Origin: Marinomonas spartinae
GTDB lineage: Bacteria; Pseudomonadota; Gammaproteobacteria; Pseudomonadales; Marinomonadaceae
Direction: 5' to 3'
Length of the DNA stretch: 64,000 bases
Assembly (NCBI RefSeq): GCF_900089775.1
Contig: NZ_FLOB01000013.1
Coordinates: forward strand, 1-64,000
The first letter of the stretch is position 1; every line of letters begins with the position of its first letter. The notes beneath the pieces are model-generated. The model saw nothing but the letters and a program-made list of their open reading frames with translations, searched no databases and was not told where the DNA came from. The position numbers and the translations under genes are program-made. This document shows positions 25,850-35,779 of the stretch, in pieces.

Positions 25850-28170
25850 CTTTTGTATGAGGCAATTAGGTTATCTGGCTCAGACTTCTGTAGTTTAATG
25901 GCAATAAATTTTGACGTCGGCGTAAAGGTACCATCCCCATAGCTTTCAAGCGGAACCAATGGGTTGGTTTCTGGGTAGTAGGCCGCTGCTTGGCCGGTTG
26001 GCATGTCGTATGCCACCAATTCAAAGCCTTTTACTTTGCGTTCTACTCCGTCTTCCCAAAGAGAAATCATGTCGACTTTATCGCCGGACTGAAAACCTAA
26101 GCGACGAATTTCTTCAGCATTCACAAACAGTACCTCTCGCATACCAAAGACGCCACGATAACGATCATCAAGTCCGTATAAAGTCGTGTTGTATTGATCA
26201 TGAGAGCGCAGTGTTTGCAATATAAGGTCTGGCTTTTCCCCTTTGTCCGTTACGGTTTGGTTTATCAGTTGTTTTGGCAATGGGGCGGCGGCAAATTGTG
26301 CTTTTCCTGTTGGCGTACGCCACTGACGCGTTGCTGCGGCATTGCCTAAATAAAAGCCGCCAGGTTTTTGCAGATTTTTATTGAAGTCTGCAAAACCTGG
26401 AATGGTGTCTGCGATAAGGTCGCGAATTCGGCTGTAATCGGCGATCAGATCCTCCCAATCGACGGGATGGTTTCCTAAAGTGGCCTTTGCCATCCCCGCT
26501 AAAATAGCGGGTTCAGAACGCAGTTCTTTTGAGCAAGGTTTTAGTTGACCAAAAGAGATATGCACCATAGAAAAAGTGTCTTCAACGGTAATGCCTTGTT
26601 GCCCTTCTGCTTGACGGTCAATCTCGGTACGACCTAAACATGGGAGAATCAATGCATCCTTGCCCGTAATTAAATGGGAACGATTGAGCTTGGTACTGAT
26701 TTGAACGGTAAGATCGCAGTTTTTCATGGCCGCATGGGTTCGATGAGAATCGGGCGTCGCTTGGGCAAAGTTTCCACCAAGGCCAATAAAGACCTTAGCA
26801 CGCTTTTCTTCCATGGCTTGAATCGCCTGAACCGCATTATGACCGTGCTGACGGGGCACCTTAAATTGAAAGCGTTGCTCAATAGCGTCTAAAAACCACT
26901 CTGGTGGTTGCTCATCGATGCCCATGGTACGGTCACCTTGAACATTACTGTGGCCTCGAACAGGGGATAACCCAGCCCCAGGCTTGCCCACATTGCCACG
27001 CAATAATTGCAGGTTAACGATTTCTTGAACCGTCGGAACGGAATGCTTGTGCTGAGTAACGCCCATTGCCCAACACATAATCACGCGTTCAGCGCGGACA
27101 TACATATCAGCAGCGAGCTGTATGTCGTTAATACTCAATCCAGACTGTTCAACAATATGCGCCCAAGAGGTGGCATCAACCTCTGTAAGGTAGGCATCCA
27201 ACCCCGTGGTATGTTGCTGCAGGAAATCATGATCAAAAATGGGGGCTTTGCCAGCCGCTTGTGCCTCTCTTTCCCATTGCAATAAGAACTTCGCAATACC
27301 TCGCATGGCGGCCATATCGCCTCCTAGTGCAGGTCGGAAATAGGCGGTATTGGTTGGCTCGGCGCCATTGCTTAGCATTTCAAAAGGGCGTTGTGGATGC
27401 TGAAAACGCTCCAGTCCACGTTCTTTAAGAGGGTTAAAACACACCACTTGTGCGCCTCGTTCTACCGCTTCACGAAGGGGTTCCAACATGCGCGGATGAT
27501 TGGTTCCGGGGTTTTGTCCTATCACAAAGATAGCATCGGCCTTGGCAAAATCATCAAATACCACGGTACCTTTGCCCACCCCAATGGTTGAACTCATGCC
27601 TTGACCGCTGGCTTCGTGGCACATGTTAGAACAGTCAGGGAAGTTATTGGTGCCAAACGCGCGAACAAATAGCTGGTAAATATAAGCGGCTTCGTTGGAT
27701 GCGCGGCCAGAAGTATAAAACTCCGCTTGGTTTGGTGATTCTAGGTCGTTTAGATGTTTCGCAACCAACTCAAAAGCGTCGTCCCAACTCACGACAACAT
27801 AATGATCGGTTTGCGCATTGTAACGCATTGGATGCGTGATACGGCCTTGATATTCAAGCCAATAATCACTTTGCTTAAGAAGATCAGCGACAGAATGCTT
27901 AGCAAAAAACTCAGGTGTCACTAAGCGGCCTGTGGATTCCCAGTTAACTGCCTTGGCGCCGTTTTCACAGAATTTCACCATGTGGTTTTCTGGTACGTCC
28001 CCCCAAGCACACCCTGGGCAATCAAAACCATGATTTTGATTGGTTTTCAGCATGGCTCTGAGATTTTTAATCGGCTTTTTGCTGCTCACCCAAGCTTTGG
28101 TAACGCCTTTTAACGCTCCCCAACCCGCTGCGGGGCCTGAGTATTCTTTAATGTTGTCGCTGTTACTCAT
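25843..28170 (-). CDS. FdhF/YdeP family molybdopterin oxidoreductase
   Basis: A 775-aa protein starting ATG 28170 behind CTGGAG. An N-terminal NHGFDCPGCAWGDVPENH motif carries the two Cys residues typical of the YdeP/FdhF-alpha subgroup. Molybdopterin signatures follow (FYTSGRASNEAAYIYQLF, CSNMCHEASG, IFVIGQNPGTNHPRMLEPLR) and a C-terminal dinucleotide-binding domain (LRSHDQYNTTLYGLDDRYRG). E. coli YdeP is linked to acid resistance; substrates in this group are poorly known and formate activity is not established. No FdhD gene lies alongside. Expected to be cytoplasmic, since no Tat signal is visible. Confidence 0.92.
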   Translation of the reverse strand: MSNSDNIKEYSGPAAGWGALKGVTKAWVSSKKPIKNLRAMLKTNQNHGFDCPGCAWGDVPENHMVKFCENGAKAVNWESTGRLVTPEFFAKHSVADLLKQSDYWLEYQGRITHPMRYNAQTDHYVVVSWDDAFELVAKHLNDLESPNQAEFYTSGRASNEAAYIYQLFVRAFGTNNFPDCSNMCHEASGQGMSSTIGVGKGTVVFDDFAKADAIFVIGQNPGTNHPRMLEPLREAVERGAQVVCFNPLKERGLERFQHPQRPFEMLSNGAEPTNTAYFRPALGGDMAAMRGIAKFLLQWEREAQAAGKAPIFDHDFLQQHTTGLDAYLTEVDATSWAHIVEQSGLSINDIQLAADMYVRAERVIMCWAMGVTQHKHSVPTVQEIVNLQLLRGNVGKPGAGLSPVRGHSNVQGDRTMGIDEQPPEWFLDAIEQRFQFKVPRQHGHNAVQAIQAMEEKRAKVFIGLGGNFAQATPDSHRTHAAMKNCDLTVQISTKLNRSHLITGKDALILPCLGRTEIDRQAEGQQGITVEDTFSMVHISFGQLKPCSKELRSEPAILAGMAKATLGNHPVDWEDLIADYSRIRDLIADTIPGFADFNKNLQKPGGFYLGNAAATRQWRTPTGKAQFAAAPLPKQLINQTVTDKGEKPDLILQTLRSHDQYNTTLYGLDDRYRGVFGMREVLFVNAEEIRRLGFQSGDKVDMISLWEDGVERKVKGFELVAYDMPTGQAAAYYPETNPLVPLESYGDGTFTPTSKFIAIKLQKSEPDNLIASYKSH

Positions 28171-28507
28171 GCTTAACTCCAGAAGATGCTTGATTCATTA
28201 GACAATCTCTGTGCAGCGCAATGAGCAAACCATCATTTTTAATGAAACCGAGTGATTGGTGGACAGGAGAAATGAAGAAAAGGCGCTGAAAAAAAGGTGC
28301 ACAAAAATCGTCTTTGGGAGAAAGATAACGTATTCTTATAACAGGTTCCAATCGATATTAACAACCAATCGATAAGCGATATCTATCAAATAAAATCTAT
28401 ATATTTCAATTGATTGAAATAACGGATAGCTTAGATATAGTACTAAGTTTTTTGAAAATAGGACGTTACGATGGGCTACACAATAGTGGGATAAAGTGCC
28501 ACAACGA

Positions 28508-28564
28508 ATCGTCAATGATTTGTTGCCATTCAGAGGAAGAACGACGGGCATAGGGTTTGGTCAT
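28508..28564 (-). pseudogene. Possible N-terminal remnant of an IS66-type accessory gene (TnpA-like)
   Basis: On the minus strand from ATG 28564 the frame reads MTKPYARRSSSEWQQIIDD, resembling the start of IS66 accessory proteins (EWQQIIxxWQxSGLS). The similarity ends after about 19 residues. It is too short for certainty and is recorded as a likely insertion-sequence scar. Confidence 0.35.
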
Positions 28565-28568
28565 GGGT

Positions 28569-28607
28569 TGGACTCCGTTATCGGTTATGAGATGAAAACG
28601 GAGTCCA
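28569..28607. repeat. 11-bp inverted repeat
   Basis: TGGACTCCGTT (28569-28579) and AACGGAGTCCA (28597-28607) are perfect inverse copies around a 17-nt loop. They lie between the IS66-like fragment and the truncated SMP-30 gene and may be part of an insertion scar. Confidence 0.6.
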
Positions 28608-28660
28608 GTTTAGAGTGCGAAAAGATGGGATGAAATAACGGCGTAGAATGAACGCTTACG

Positions 28661-29284
28661 ATGGATCCGCAAACGGGCCAAGTTGAAGCGGCATTGAAAG
28701 ATTGCGACTCGGAAGGTTTCAAAGGCTGTAATGATCTGCATTTTGGACCGGACGGTGCTTTGTATTTCACCGATCAAGGGCAAACGGGTCTACAAGATCC
28801 AACCGGACGTGTTTACCGCTGGCAGCCAGACAGTGGCGTGCTAACTTGCCTGATAGATAAGGTACCCAGTCCAAATGGCTTGGTGCTGGATGTAAACAGT
28901 CATGTGCTTTATCTCGTAGTGACTCGCGCCAATGCCGTGTGGCGCTTGCCATTGTCACAAAGTGGTCGCGTGAATAAGGCAGGGCTTTTCTTACAATACA
29001 ATGGTGGTCGCGCTGGTCCAGATGGCCTGGCACTGACGGCGCAAAATGGCGTTGTTGTCTGTCAAACAGGCATGGGCTTAGTCTGGGTATACGACGCACT
29101 TGGCCAACCGATTGCGGTGATCCGTTCTCCCAAAGGCTTGGGCACCACTAACTGTGCTTTTGGCGGCGAAGGGTTACGCACGCTCTTTATTACCGAATCG
29201 GACACAGGAAGCATTCTAAAAGTCACGTTCGATGACGCGTTAGGCATCAGTGGGCATCCTATGTACTCAGGCTATCAAGGCTAA
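28661..29284 (+). pseudogene. SMP-30/gluconolactonase family protein, N-terminally truncated
   Basis: The 207-codon frame MDPQTGQVEAALKDC to stop 29284 carries the C-terminal two thirds of a six-bladed SMP-30/gluconolactonase propeller: CNDLHFGPDGALYFTDQG, KVPSPNGLVLDV, GRAGPDGLALTAQNGV and CAFGGEGLRTLFITES. About 90-100 N-terminal residues of the usual 300 are missing, and upstream sequence does not restore them. Such enzymes hydrolyse sugar lactones, which fits the amidohydrolase and TctABC relics nearby. The remaining protein is probably inactive. Confidence 0.8.
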
Positions 29285-29309
29285 GTGAGTACAAAACGAT
29301 AATTCGGTC

Positions 29310-29345
29310 AGGCTCTTTTAAGGGAGAAAGGGCCTAGTTTTTGTT
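29310..29345. terminator. Bidirectional terminator between convergent remnants
   Basis: AGGCTCTTT (29310-29318) pairs with AAAGGGCCT (29327-29335), one G-T pair, followed by AGTTTTTG. It separates the SMP-30 and LysR remnants. Confidence 0.7.
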
Positions 29346-29355
29346 ACTTACCGCT

Positions 29356-29752
29356 TTAGTTTGTTTTTCCACTCTCAAAAATATTACGTCCTTCTTTGAT
29401 CAGAATTTCGCGTAAACGTTTGGCGACAGGGGGCAAATAGCCCTTTTTAACATTAATGACATTGTAATGTCGCTTCATTCTGAACTCTTCAACGGGCACT
29501 TCTTTTAGCTGTTTGCTGGCAGATTGCGCATTATCTGTTTCTAGGTTGCGTCGCGAAATAAAGCTTAGCAACTCTGTTTGCATGATCATGGAAGGGATCA
29601 TAAGTAGTAAGTTGGTTTCAATTTGTACATCGGGTTTGGTCAAACCTTGTAGTTCAAACGCTCGATCTAGCCATTGTCTACTGACGACGGAAGTGGGCGC
29701 AAGAACCCATTTATAGTCGAGCAGTTTTTTTAAGCTGATGGCTTCGTCAAAA
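29356..29752 (-). pseudogene. LysR family regulator, C-terminal remnant
   Basis: The minus-strand frame covers DEAISLKKLLDYKWVLAPTS, SRQWLDRAFELQGL and then LLLMIPSMIMQTELLSFISR, the second half of a LysR effector domain. It runs to a stop at 29356. The DNA-binding domain and first effector lobe are missing. Homology ends at about 29750, where a truncated tctA begins on the other strand, so one deletion probably removed both gene starts. It was likely the regulator of the adjacent catabolic genes. Confidence 0.75.
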
Positions 29753-30813
29753 ATCTGGTGTTCGCTCTGACAGTCATCGTTTTATTCGGCGGTGGTGTAC
29801 GTTTGGATGCCGCGATCATGGCGTTATTGGGGATTTTTGCTGGCATTATTGGTTTGGATCCCATAGAAGGTACTCCTCGCTTCACGTTTGGTAGTTTCGC
29901 CATGGAAAACGGTTTGCAGCTGATCCCTGTTTTGGTCGGTTTGTTTGCCATGTCGGAAGTGTTTTTACAGCTTTTTAAGAGTAAACATTCCGATGCGCAG
30001 AAGGCTGAGATTCCCGAGTTATTACCAAGCAAGCTGGGTTTCGTAGACATGTGGCGTATGCGTGTCACCTTATTATGGTCGTCGTTGATTGGTACGTTCG
30101 TGGGCATTCTACCTGGTATCGGTTCCACTGTGCCGGCGTTTATGAGTTATAGCTTGGCACGTTCTCGTTCTCGTAAGCCTGAGACCTTTGGTCATGGCGC
30201 GGATGAAGGCGTGGCGGCACAAGAGGCGGCGAATAACGCGGTGACGGGCGGTGCATTGATCCCTACTTTAGCATTAGGCATTCCAGGGGATGCGGTGACG
30301 GCGGTGATTCTTGGGGCTTTTATGTTACAAGGTCTGGCGCCAGGGCCATTTTTGTTCCGTGACTATGGCGTCGAAGTGTATGCCATATTTGAAGCCTTAA
30401 TTTTATCTTCTATCCCTACCATTTTATTCGGTTTATTACTGTTTAAAGTGGCGGTACACGTTATTCGCATTCAGCCACGTCATTTGTTCCCAACCGTGAT
30501 CATACTGGCGTTACTGGGGGCCTTTTCTGTGAACAACAGTTTGACCGATGTGTGGGTGATGTTGGGAGCGGGCTTTGTCGGATTTTTATTGCGTCGTAGT
30601 GGTTTTCCCTTACCGCCTTTATTGATCGGTTTGATATTGGGCAAGCCCCTTGAGCAAAGCTTACGTCAGGCGTTGTTAACCAGTAATGGCAGTGTGGGGA
30701 TTTTCTTCCATTCCTCGATTGCAATGACCTTTATCGTGATCACGATTTTGTGTGTCGTTGCCAGTATTGCGTACGATCTCGTAAAACGTCGTCCAAAGAC
30801 AGGGAGCAAATAG
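29752..30813 (+). pseudogene. tctA: TctA-type tricarboxylate transporter membrane subunit, N-terminally truncated
   Basis: About 350 codons of a TctA-type large membrane subunit: GLDPIEGTPRFTFGSFAMEN, then IGTFVGILPGIGSTVPAFMS (the PGIG motif) and EAANNAVTGGALIPTLALGIPG are family signatures. Full proteins have about 500 residues, so roughly the first 150, with several membrane helices, are missing. The frame is otherwise intact, and a GTG at 29758 could start translation. The partner tctC lies at 32828-33797; no tctB is seen. The transporter is therefore probably dead. Confidence 0.85.
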
Positions 30814-30814
30814 T

Positions 30815-31603
30815 GTGAAACCGATTCTATGCGATAGTCATATGCACGTTTTCAGTCGTTCAGTTGTGCCTACGGGGGCAAGTTACGTGCCGCCAGCGAA
30901 AGATCTAAATGATTATTTAGAGGAAGCGAGTTTAGGCAAAATTGGGCGAGCGGTGATCATTCAAGCGTCTGTGGATGGGGTGGATAATTCTCGGTTGGTT
31001 GACACATTAACCGCGCAACAGGCCATTGAGCTGCGCGGGGTGGCCATGATTGATGAGCAGACTCAGGATTTAGAAAGCTTAGCCAAAGCCGGTGTTCGTG
31101 CGTTGCGTATTCAAGACAGAACGCGCCTGGGACTGAATGATTTAGAGCGTCTTCCTCAATTGGCGAACCGCGCGGCTGAAGTCGATTGGCATGTGGAACT
31201 CAATACCGAGCCGGCTCGATACTCGCGTCTGCAAGCGCTTCTAAAGGGATTACCTCAGGGGCAACAGTTGGTATTGGACCATTTTGGGCATTGTGACCCA
31301 AATAGCACTTCCGATATTGAGGGGCTGTGCCGCTTGTTGGACAGTGGTCGCATCTGGGTAAAACTGGCCCCTACGAGAGTCAGTAAGCAAGTGGGCCAAT
31401 ATCAAGACCTTTTTGGCTTAGTAGAAACGCTTGCCAGTCAATATACAGAACGTTGTCTTTGGGGGAGTGATTGGCCTCATGTCATGACGGCTGAGCCTTT
31501 GCCAAAGACAAGCGATATGCTGGATTTTATGACACGAGCGCTGACACAGGAACAGTTTTTAGCTTGCTTAAGTGATAACCCAGAGAGGTTGTATCGGTTT
31601 TAA
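30815..31603 (+). CDS. Amidohydrolase family protein (2-pyrone-4,6-dicarboxylate hydrolase-like)
   Basis: A 262-aa protein starting at GTG 30815, one base after the tctA stop, with GGGAG upstream. Motifs of the COG3618/LigI-type amidohydrolases are present: CDSHMHVF (metal-binding HxH), VELNTEP, LVLDHFGHCDP and LWGSDWPHV with the terminal Asp. The frame is intact. Related enzymes hydrolyse lactones or dicarboxylate rings in aromatic or sugar-acid breakdown; the exact substrate is unknown. It is the only gene in this decayed cluster with no visible lesion. Confidence 0.85.
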   Translation: MKPILCDSHMHVFSRSVVPTGASYVPPAKDLNDYLEEASLGKIGRAVIIQASVDGVDNSRLVDTLTAQQAIELRGVAMIDEQTQDLESLAKAGVRALRIQDRTRLGLNDLERLPQLANRAAEVDWHVELNTEPARYSRLQALLKGLPQGQQLVLDHFGHCDPNSTSDIEGLCRLLDSGRIWVKLAPTRVSKQVGQYQDLFGLVETLASQYTERCLWGSDWPHVMTAEPLPKTSDMLDFMTRALTQEQFLACLSDNPERLYRF

Positions 31604-31656
31604 CCTTTAGGTTTTGAGCCGTCATTGCTGTGACACGAGAAGGGAAGAGGTGATTA

Positions 31657-32704
31657 ATGTCAACTGAATCTGAAAAACCTTGGCGTCAGCCCCTACAAGT
31701 CGAATCGCCTAATCCGCAGCCTCTCAAGGATTGGCTTAATTTGGTAAATGAACCTGCACTCACAGAAGGCATGCCTATTGTCGATGCCCATCATCATTTA
31801 TGGGACCGAGCAGGGTTTCGCTATTTGCTGGAAGAGTACGCCGATGACATAGGTGAAAGTGGGCACAATGTGGTGGCGTCAGTGTTTGTTCAATGTCGCA
31901 GTATGTATCGAGCCGATGGGCCGACATCGGAACAACCCATTGGTGAAGTGGAGTTTGTGCGTGGTATTGCCGCACAAGCACGCAGTGGTTGCTATGGAAC
32001 AACACGGGTAGCAGCGGCCATCGTGGGGGGGGGCGGACTTGTTACTAGGCCGAGACGTTGCTCCCGTATTGGATGCCATGATGGCAGCGGGTGGTAAGTT
32101 ATTCAAAGGGGTACGTACACCCGTGGCGGCACACCCTGATCCCGCTGTTCGTTCCAATCCAGTCCCTGCGCCTGAAGGTTTGATTTTAAGCAAGGCTTTT
32201 ATAGAAGGCGCTCGTGAACTGTCGAAACGTAACCTCGTTTTAGATCTTTGGGTGTACCAATCTCAGTTGGAAGACGTTACGGCGCTTGCCACGTTAATTC
32301 CTGATTTGCAGCTGGTGGTTAACCATGCTGGTGGGTCTTTAGGGGTGGGTCCGTACGCACAAAAGCGTTCTCTTCATTTTCAAGCATGGCAAGACCGTTT
32401 ATTTCATCTAGCGCAATGCCCAAATGTGGTCATCAAGCTAGGTGGATTTGGCATGCCCATTATGGGGTTGGGATTCTCTGAGCAAACGTTGCCGCCGACA
32501 TCACTGGCTCTCGCCCATACCATTCAACCTTATATCGATACTTGCATTGATTTGTTTGGTCACTCACGTTGCTTGTTTGAAAGTAACTTTCCTGTGGATA
32601 AAGGCAGTTTTTCGTATGCAGTTATTTGGAATGCATTTTACCGAGTGAGTGCGTCTTGGTCAGACGAAAAGAGGAGAAAGGTTTTTAGCCAAAATGCGCT
32701 GTGA
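31657..32704 (+). pseudogene. Second amidohydrolase, frameshifted at a G9 tract
   Basis: The first frame (31657-32097) encodes MPIVDAHHHLWDRAGFRYLL and the N-terminal half of an amidohydrolase. The second half (ADLLLGRDVAPVLDAMM through CLFESNFPVDKGSFSY) continues in another frame to 32704. The switch falls in a run of nine G at 32025-32033; eight G would join the halves as AIVGGADLLLG. This is a true frameshift, slippage-mediated variation or a sequencing error. The catalytic HxH and late Asp are both present, so a corrected version would be a complete enzyme of about 350 aa, a paralogue of the preceding gene. Confidence 0.85.
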
Positions 32705-32827
32705 GTTTATCAAATATCCTTGGGTTAAAGCGTTAAACGAGTCGAATTTTCAATCATTTATCTGAGCGCTAACCGTCTAGTGCTCGATATTGTTAGTCAC
32801 ATAAACAATAACTATAAAAGGTGAGTC

Positions 32828-33797
32828 ATGAAAAAATTACTAAGAGTTGTGTTCACGTCGTTGCTTGTGGTTTCAAGTACTTGGCCATTCACAAATGGCG
32901 TCTGCGGAAGATTATCCACAAAAGCCAATTGAAATTATCGTTGGCTATTCCGCTGGTGGTGGTACCGATGTGATGGCACGAACGATTGCGTCACATTTAG
33001 AGCCATTTTTAGGGAAGGGGGCGTCGGTTATTGTGAAAAATTATCCGGGTGCAGGGGGGCAAATTGGTTTTACCAAAGTGGCGACGGCTGATCCGGATGG
33101 CTATACCCTAGGTACTATGAATTTACCTGCGGCGTTAGCATTAACCTATGATCGAGTAGCTCATTACAATGAGAAAAGCTTCACTTGGCTCGCTAACTTT
33201 GTTTCTGATCCTAATACGCTCGTCGTGAGAAAAGACTCTGGCATCACATCGGTCAAACAACTGATTAAAGTCGCAAAAGATAAACACGGCACTATGACCG
33301 TTGGTTTGTCATCCTTAGGCGGTAATGATCACTTTTCTGCCATTCAATTTGAAAATGCCGCTCATGTAAAACTGATTCATGTGCCTTTTAAAGGGGGCGC
33401 AATGGCGCGAACCTCTATTATAGGTGGGCATGTGGATATGGGGACAATGTCATTTAGCCAGGTAGTGGGCTTCCAAGATCAATTACGCATTTTAGCTGTT
33501 TTGTCTGATAAGCGATTACCGCAAGCGCCTAACATCCCGACCGCTAAAGAGCTGGGTTTGAATATAGTAATGGGCTCTTACCGAGGCCTTGTTGCACCGG
33601 CTAATTTGCCAGAAGCTATCCGTGTGAAATTGCAAAAAGCGTTGGATAAGATGGCCAAGGCTCCTAGCTTCCGTAAGGATATGGCGGAACGCGGCACACC
33701 ATTGGTGTATTCAAGCGGTCAGGCTTATGAGAATTTAGCAACGCAGCAAAACAAGATTGCGGGCCAAATCTGGAAGGACACACCTTGGAAGAAGTAG
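32828..33797 (+). pseudogene. tctC: TctC-type (Bug family) tricarboxylate-binding protein with frameshifted signal peptide
   Basis: The natural start appears to be ATG 32828 (MKKLLRVVFTSLLVVSS, a clear signal peptide, with AAAGGTGAG upstream). The mature part (LGHSQMASAEDYPQKPIEII, then VGYSAGGGTDVMAR) lies in the +1 frame. One extra base near 32875-32880 breaks the link. The rest is intact to 33797 with Bug-family features (VVKNYPGAGGQIGFTKVA, HVPFKGGAMARTSIIGGHVD). Without the signal the periplasmic solute receptor would not be exported. It follows the pattern of damage in this cluster. Confidence 0.8.
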
Positions 33798-33836
33798 TCA
33801 CCAGAATGCTTTATGTGTAATAGATAAGAGAGCAAT

Positions 33837-33870
33837 CCCTGTTTAGAGAAGGGCAATTTCCTAAACAGGG
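33837..33870. repeat. 10-bp inverted repeat between convergent genes
   Basis: CCCTGTTTAG (33837-33846) and CTAAACAGGG (33861-33870) form a stem between the ends of tctC and the DUF1460 gene. It is probably a bidirectional transcription stop, although no T tract follows. Confidence 0.55.
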
Positions 33871-33899
33871 ACGGCAACACAAAACCGTTAGAGAGCGTG

Positions 33900-34880
33900 C
33901 TAGACGTGGTATTTAGGCGCCAGCACATGAACATTAAAGCCTTTTAATGTCTTACTTTCTCGGTAATAGTAATAAAGATACTGCACAAAGTTTACATCCA
34001 CTATTTTTCCCTTTATCTCGCTGGCTTCGCGGAAGTAAAGTTGACCCTGTTTGCGAATGGCAAAGCCCATATGGGAAACATTCATATTGGTGCCAATGCG
34101 GTCTTTAATGGGCCAGTTTGGTCTGACCATACTGATAATACTGCCATCGGGGATGCGTTTTAACAAAGCCGTGTTCACCTTGATATGGTGTGGCGCGGTT
34201 TTAACGAACAAGTCCGTTAAAGGCACATAAGGCAGGTGGACCATTTTAGTTGGCATTTTATTGCTGTCTCGCCGCAATTTCGCCAACAAGTGTTGCCGTT
34301 GTGTGATGTCAAGGTCGCCATCTTGAATATTATCCAGTGTAAAATGATGATACCAAGCACGTTTATTGATGAGGGCACTGGCAATTTTGGTGGCTTTGCC
34401 ACTGACTCGATAAGTTGCTTCGACTAACTTCCCCTTGTTATTGGGAAACCAGTCTGCGCTGGGGAAATGATTGCGGGTAATAAAAGACACTTTTCCATGT
34501 TTATAACGGATATCAACTAACTTTGGTCCGAACGATTGTTTGGAATGAGACATCACGCCAGCCAGTACGGCTTCTACATAGGTCATGCAGTCGAAAGAGC
34601 TAAAGCGGTACAAAGGATTACCCGTTTGTTTGACGGTTTTGTCTTTACCTGTGTCATTGTCCACATAAGGTAACCCCAGCAAGCTGGCACTGATGGCGTT
34701 AATGCGTTTTGTCTGTGAACGGTAGTGTTTATCAACCGCTTGAAAAAAGGACTTTTCTTGGTGAGGTTGGTGTGTGGTTGGGTGGTATCTTTGTGTTTCG
34801 CTGTTGTTGGAATGGGCTTGAGCCAGAGCTGAGTTGATACTAGTCAGCGCTATTAGTATGTAGAGGAGGCTTTTTTTCAT
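33900..34880 (-). CDS. DUF1460 (N-acetylmuramoyl-L-alanine amidase-like) exported protein
   Basis: A 326-aa protein with a signal peptide (MKKSLLYILIALTSINSALA). DUF1460 motifs are present: RFSSFDCMTYVEAVLA with the candidate catalytic Cys, and VSHMGFAIRKQGQLYFREAS with the candidate His, consistent with an NlpC/P60-like papain fold. Such proteins are thought to cut peptidoglycan-derived amides; direct proof for this member is lacking. It would act in the periplasm or at the cell envelope. It stands alone and is convergent with the tctC remnant. Confidence 0.85.
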   Translation of the reverse strand: MKKSLLYILIALTSINSALAQAHSNNSETQRYHPTTHQPHQEKSFFQAVDKHYRSQTKRINAISASLLGLPYVDNDTGKDKTVKQTGNPLYRFSSFDCMTYVEAVLAGVMSHSKQSFGPKLVDIRYKHGKVSFITRNHFPSADWFPNNKGKLVEATYRVSGKATKIASALINKRAWYHHFTLDNIQDGDLDITQRQHLLAKLRRDSNKMPTKMVHLPYVPLTDLFVKTAPHHIKVNTALLKRIPDGSIISMVRPNWPIKDRIGTNMNVSHMGFAIRKQGQLYFREASEIKGKIVDVNFVQYLYYYYRESKTLKGFNVHVLAPKYHV

Positions 34881-35113
34881 GTGCCGCGTGCAGTCCTATC
34901 AGTGTGTCCGTCAATGGTGAGAGCGACAACGATAACGCAAAGTGTTCGAATGTTGGAAAGATTTACACTTTGTCTTATGGCAGCGGTAGATCGATCTGAT
35001 ATTAACTATTTTTCTTTTTGGTAATTCATCTGTTTTCTATTTTTGCTTCGTATAATATGTAATTCGCTTAGTATTGTTGTAGGCTTTATCTTTTAATGGA
35101 AGAAGGGGATTGC

Positions 35114-35779
35114 ATGATAACGGTTCATCATTTGGAAAACTCTCGTTCACAGCGCATCGTATGGTTGCTTGAGGAATTGAAGTTAGATTATGACGTGATT
35201 GAGTATAAGCGCGATCCGGAAACCTCTGCAGCACCTGAAGCGCTTAAAAAAATTCATCCATTAGGGAAGTCCCCTGTGATTACCGATAAGGGGCTTACTG
35301 TGGCGGAGTCAGGGGCGATTATTGAGTATCTGCTGGATCGTTATGACAGAGAATCTCGCCTAAGGCCAACTGAAGGGCAAGCCTTGTTAGATTACCGTTA
35401 CTGGCTCCATTTCGCTGAAGGGTCGTTGATGCCTTTGTTGGTGATGAAGTTAGTGATGATGAAGATTCCCAAAAGTCCGATGCCTTTTTTTGTAAAACCT
35501 GTTGCCAAAGGAATAAGTGGTAAGGTTCAGGAGAACTTTATCTCTCCTCGCCTTAAAGATCAGTTGGATTTTATCGAGCAGACCCTGTCTGATCGTATTT
35601 GGTTTACGGGAGACTCTTTGAGTGCCGCCGATATTCAAATGAGTTTTCCTCTTCTGGCTGCGAGTACGCGAACCGACTTATCCGCTTACCCCAATATTGC
35701 CGCTTTTATTGAGCGGGTGAAAGGGGAAGCAAGCTACCAAGCGGCCCTTAAAAAGGGTGGAGCCTTCACCACTTTGTAG
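35114..35779 (+). CDS. Glutathione S-transferase family protein
   Basis: A 221-aa protein. The ATG at 35114 (MITVHHLENSRSQRI) is preferred over one 18 bp upstream because GAAGGGGA precedes it. The thioredoxin-like N-terminal domain has HLENSRSQRIVWLLEELKLDYD and the glutathione-contacting stretch KSPVITDKGLTVAESGAII. The all-helical C-terminal domain ends in SAADIQMSFPLLAA. A cytosolic detoxification role is likely. It is a stand-alone gene. Confidence 0.9.
   Translation: MITVHHLENSRSQRIVWLLEELKLDYDVIEYKRDPETSAAPEALKKIHPLGKSPVITDKGLTVAESGAIIEYLLDRYDRESRLRPTEGQALLDYRYWLHFAEGSLMPLLVMKLVMMKIPKSPMPFFVKPVAKGISGKVQENFISPRLKDQLDFIEQTLSDRIWFTGDSLSAADIQMSFPLLAASTRTDLSAYPNIAAFIERVKGEASYQAALKKGGAFTTL

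Larger units (their letters stand above)
28171..28660. other. Intergenic region with remnants, no intact gene
   Basis: This stretch between the oxidoreductase and the SMP-30 remnant should contain the oxidoreductase promoter on the minus strand. It is AT-rich near 28340-28450. It also carries the IS66-like fragment and the 11-bp inverted repeat listed separately. The short minus-strand frames at 28163-28351 and 28336-28551 show no family motif or ribosome site and are not called. Confidence 0.5.

Noticed and set aside
28163..28551. Two minus-strand ORFs upstream of the FdhF/YdeP-type gene
   Set aside because: No ribosome site or domain; one overlaps the start of the oxidoreductase gene.
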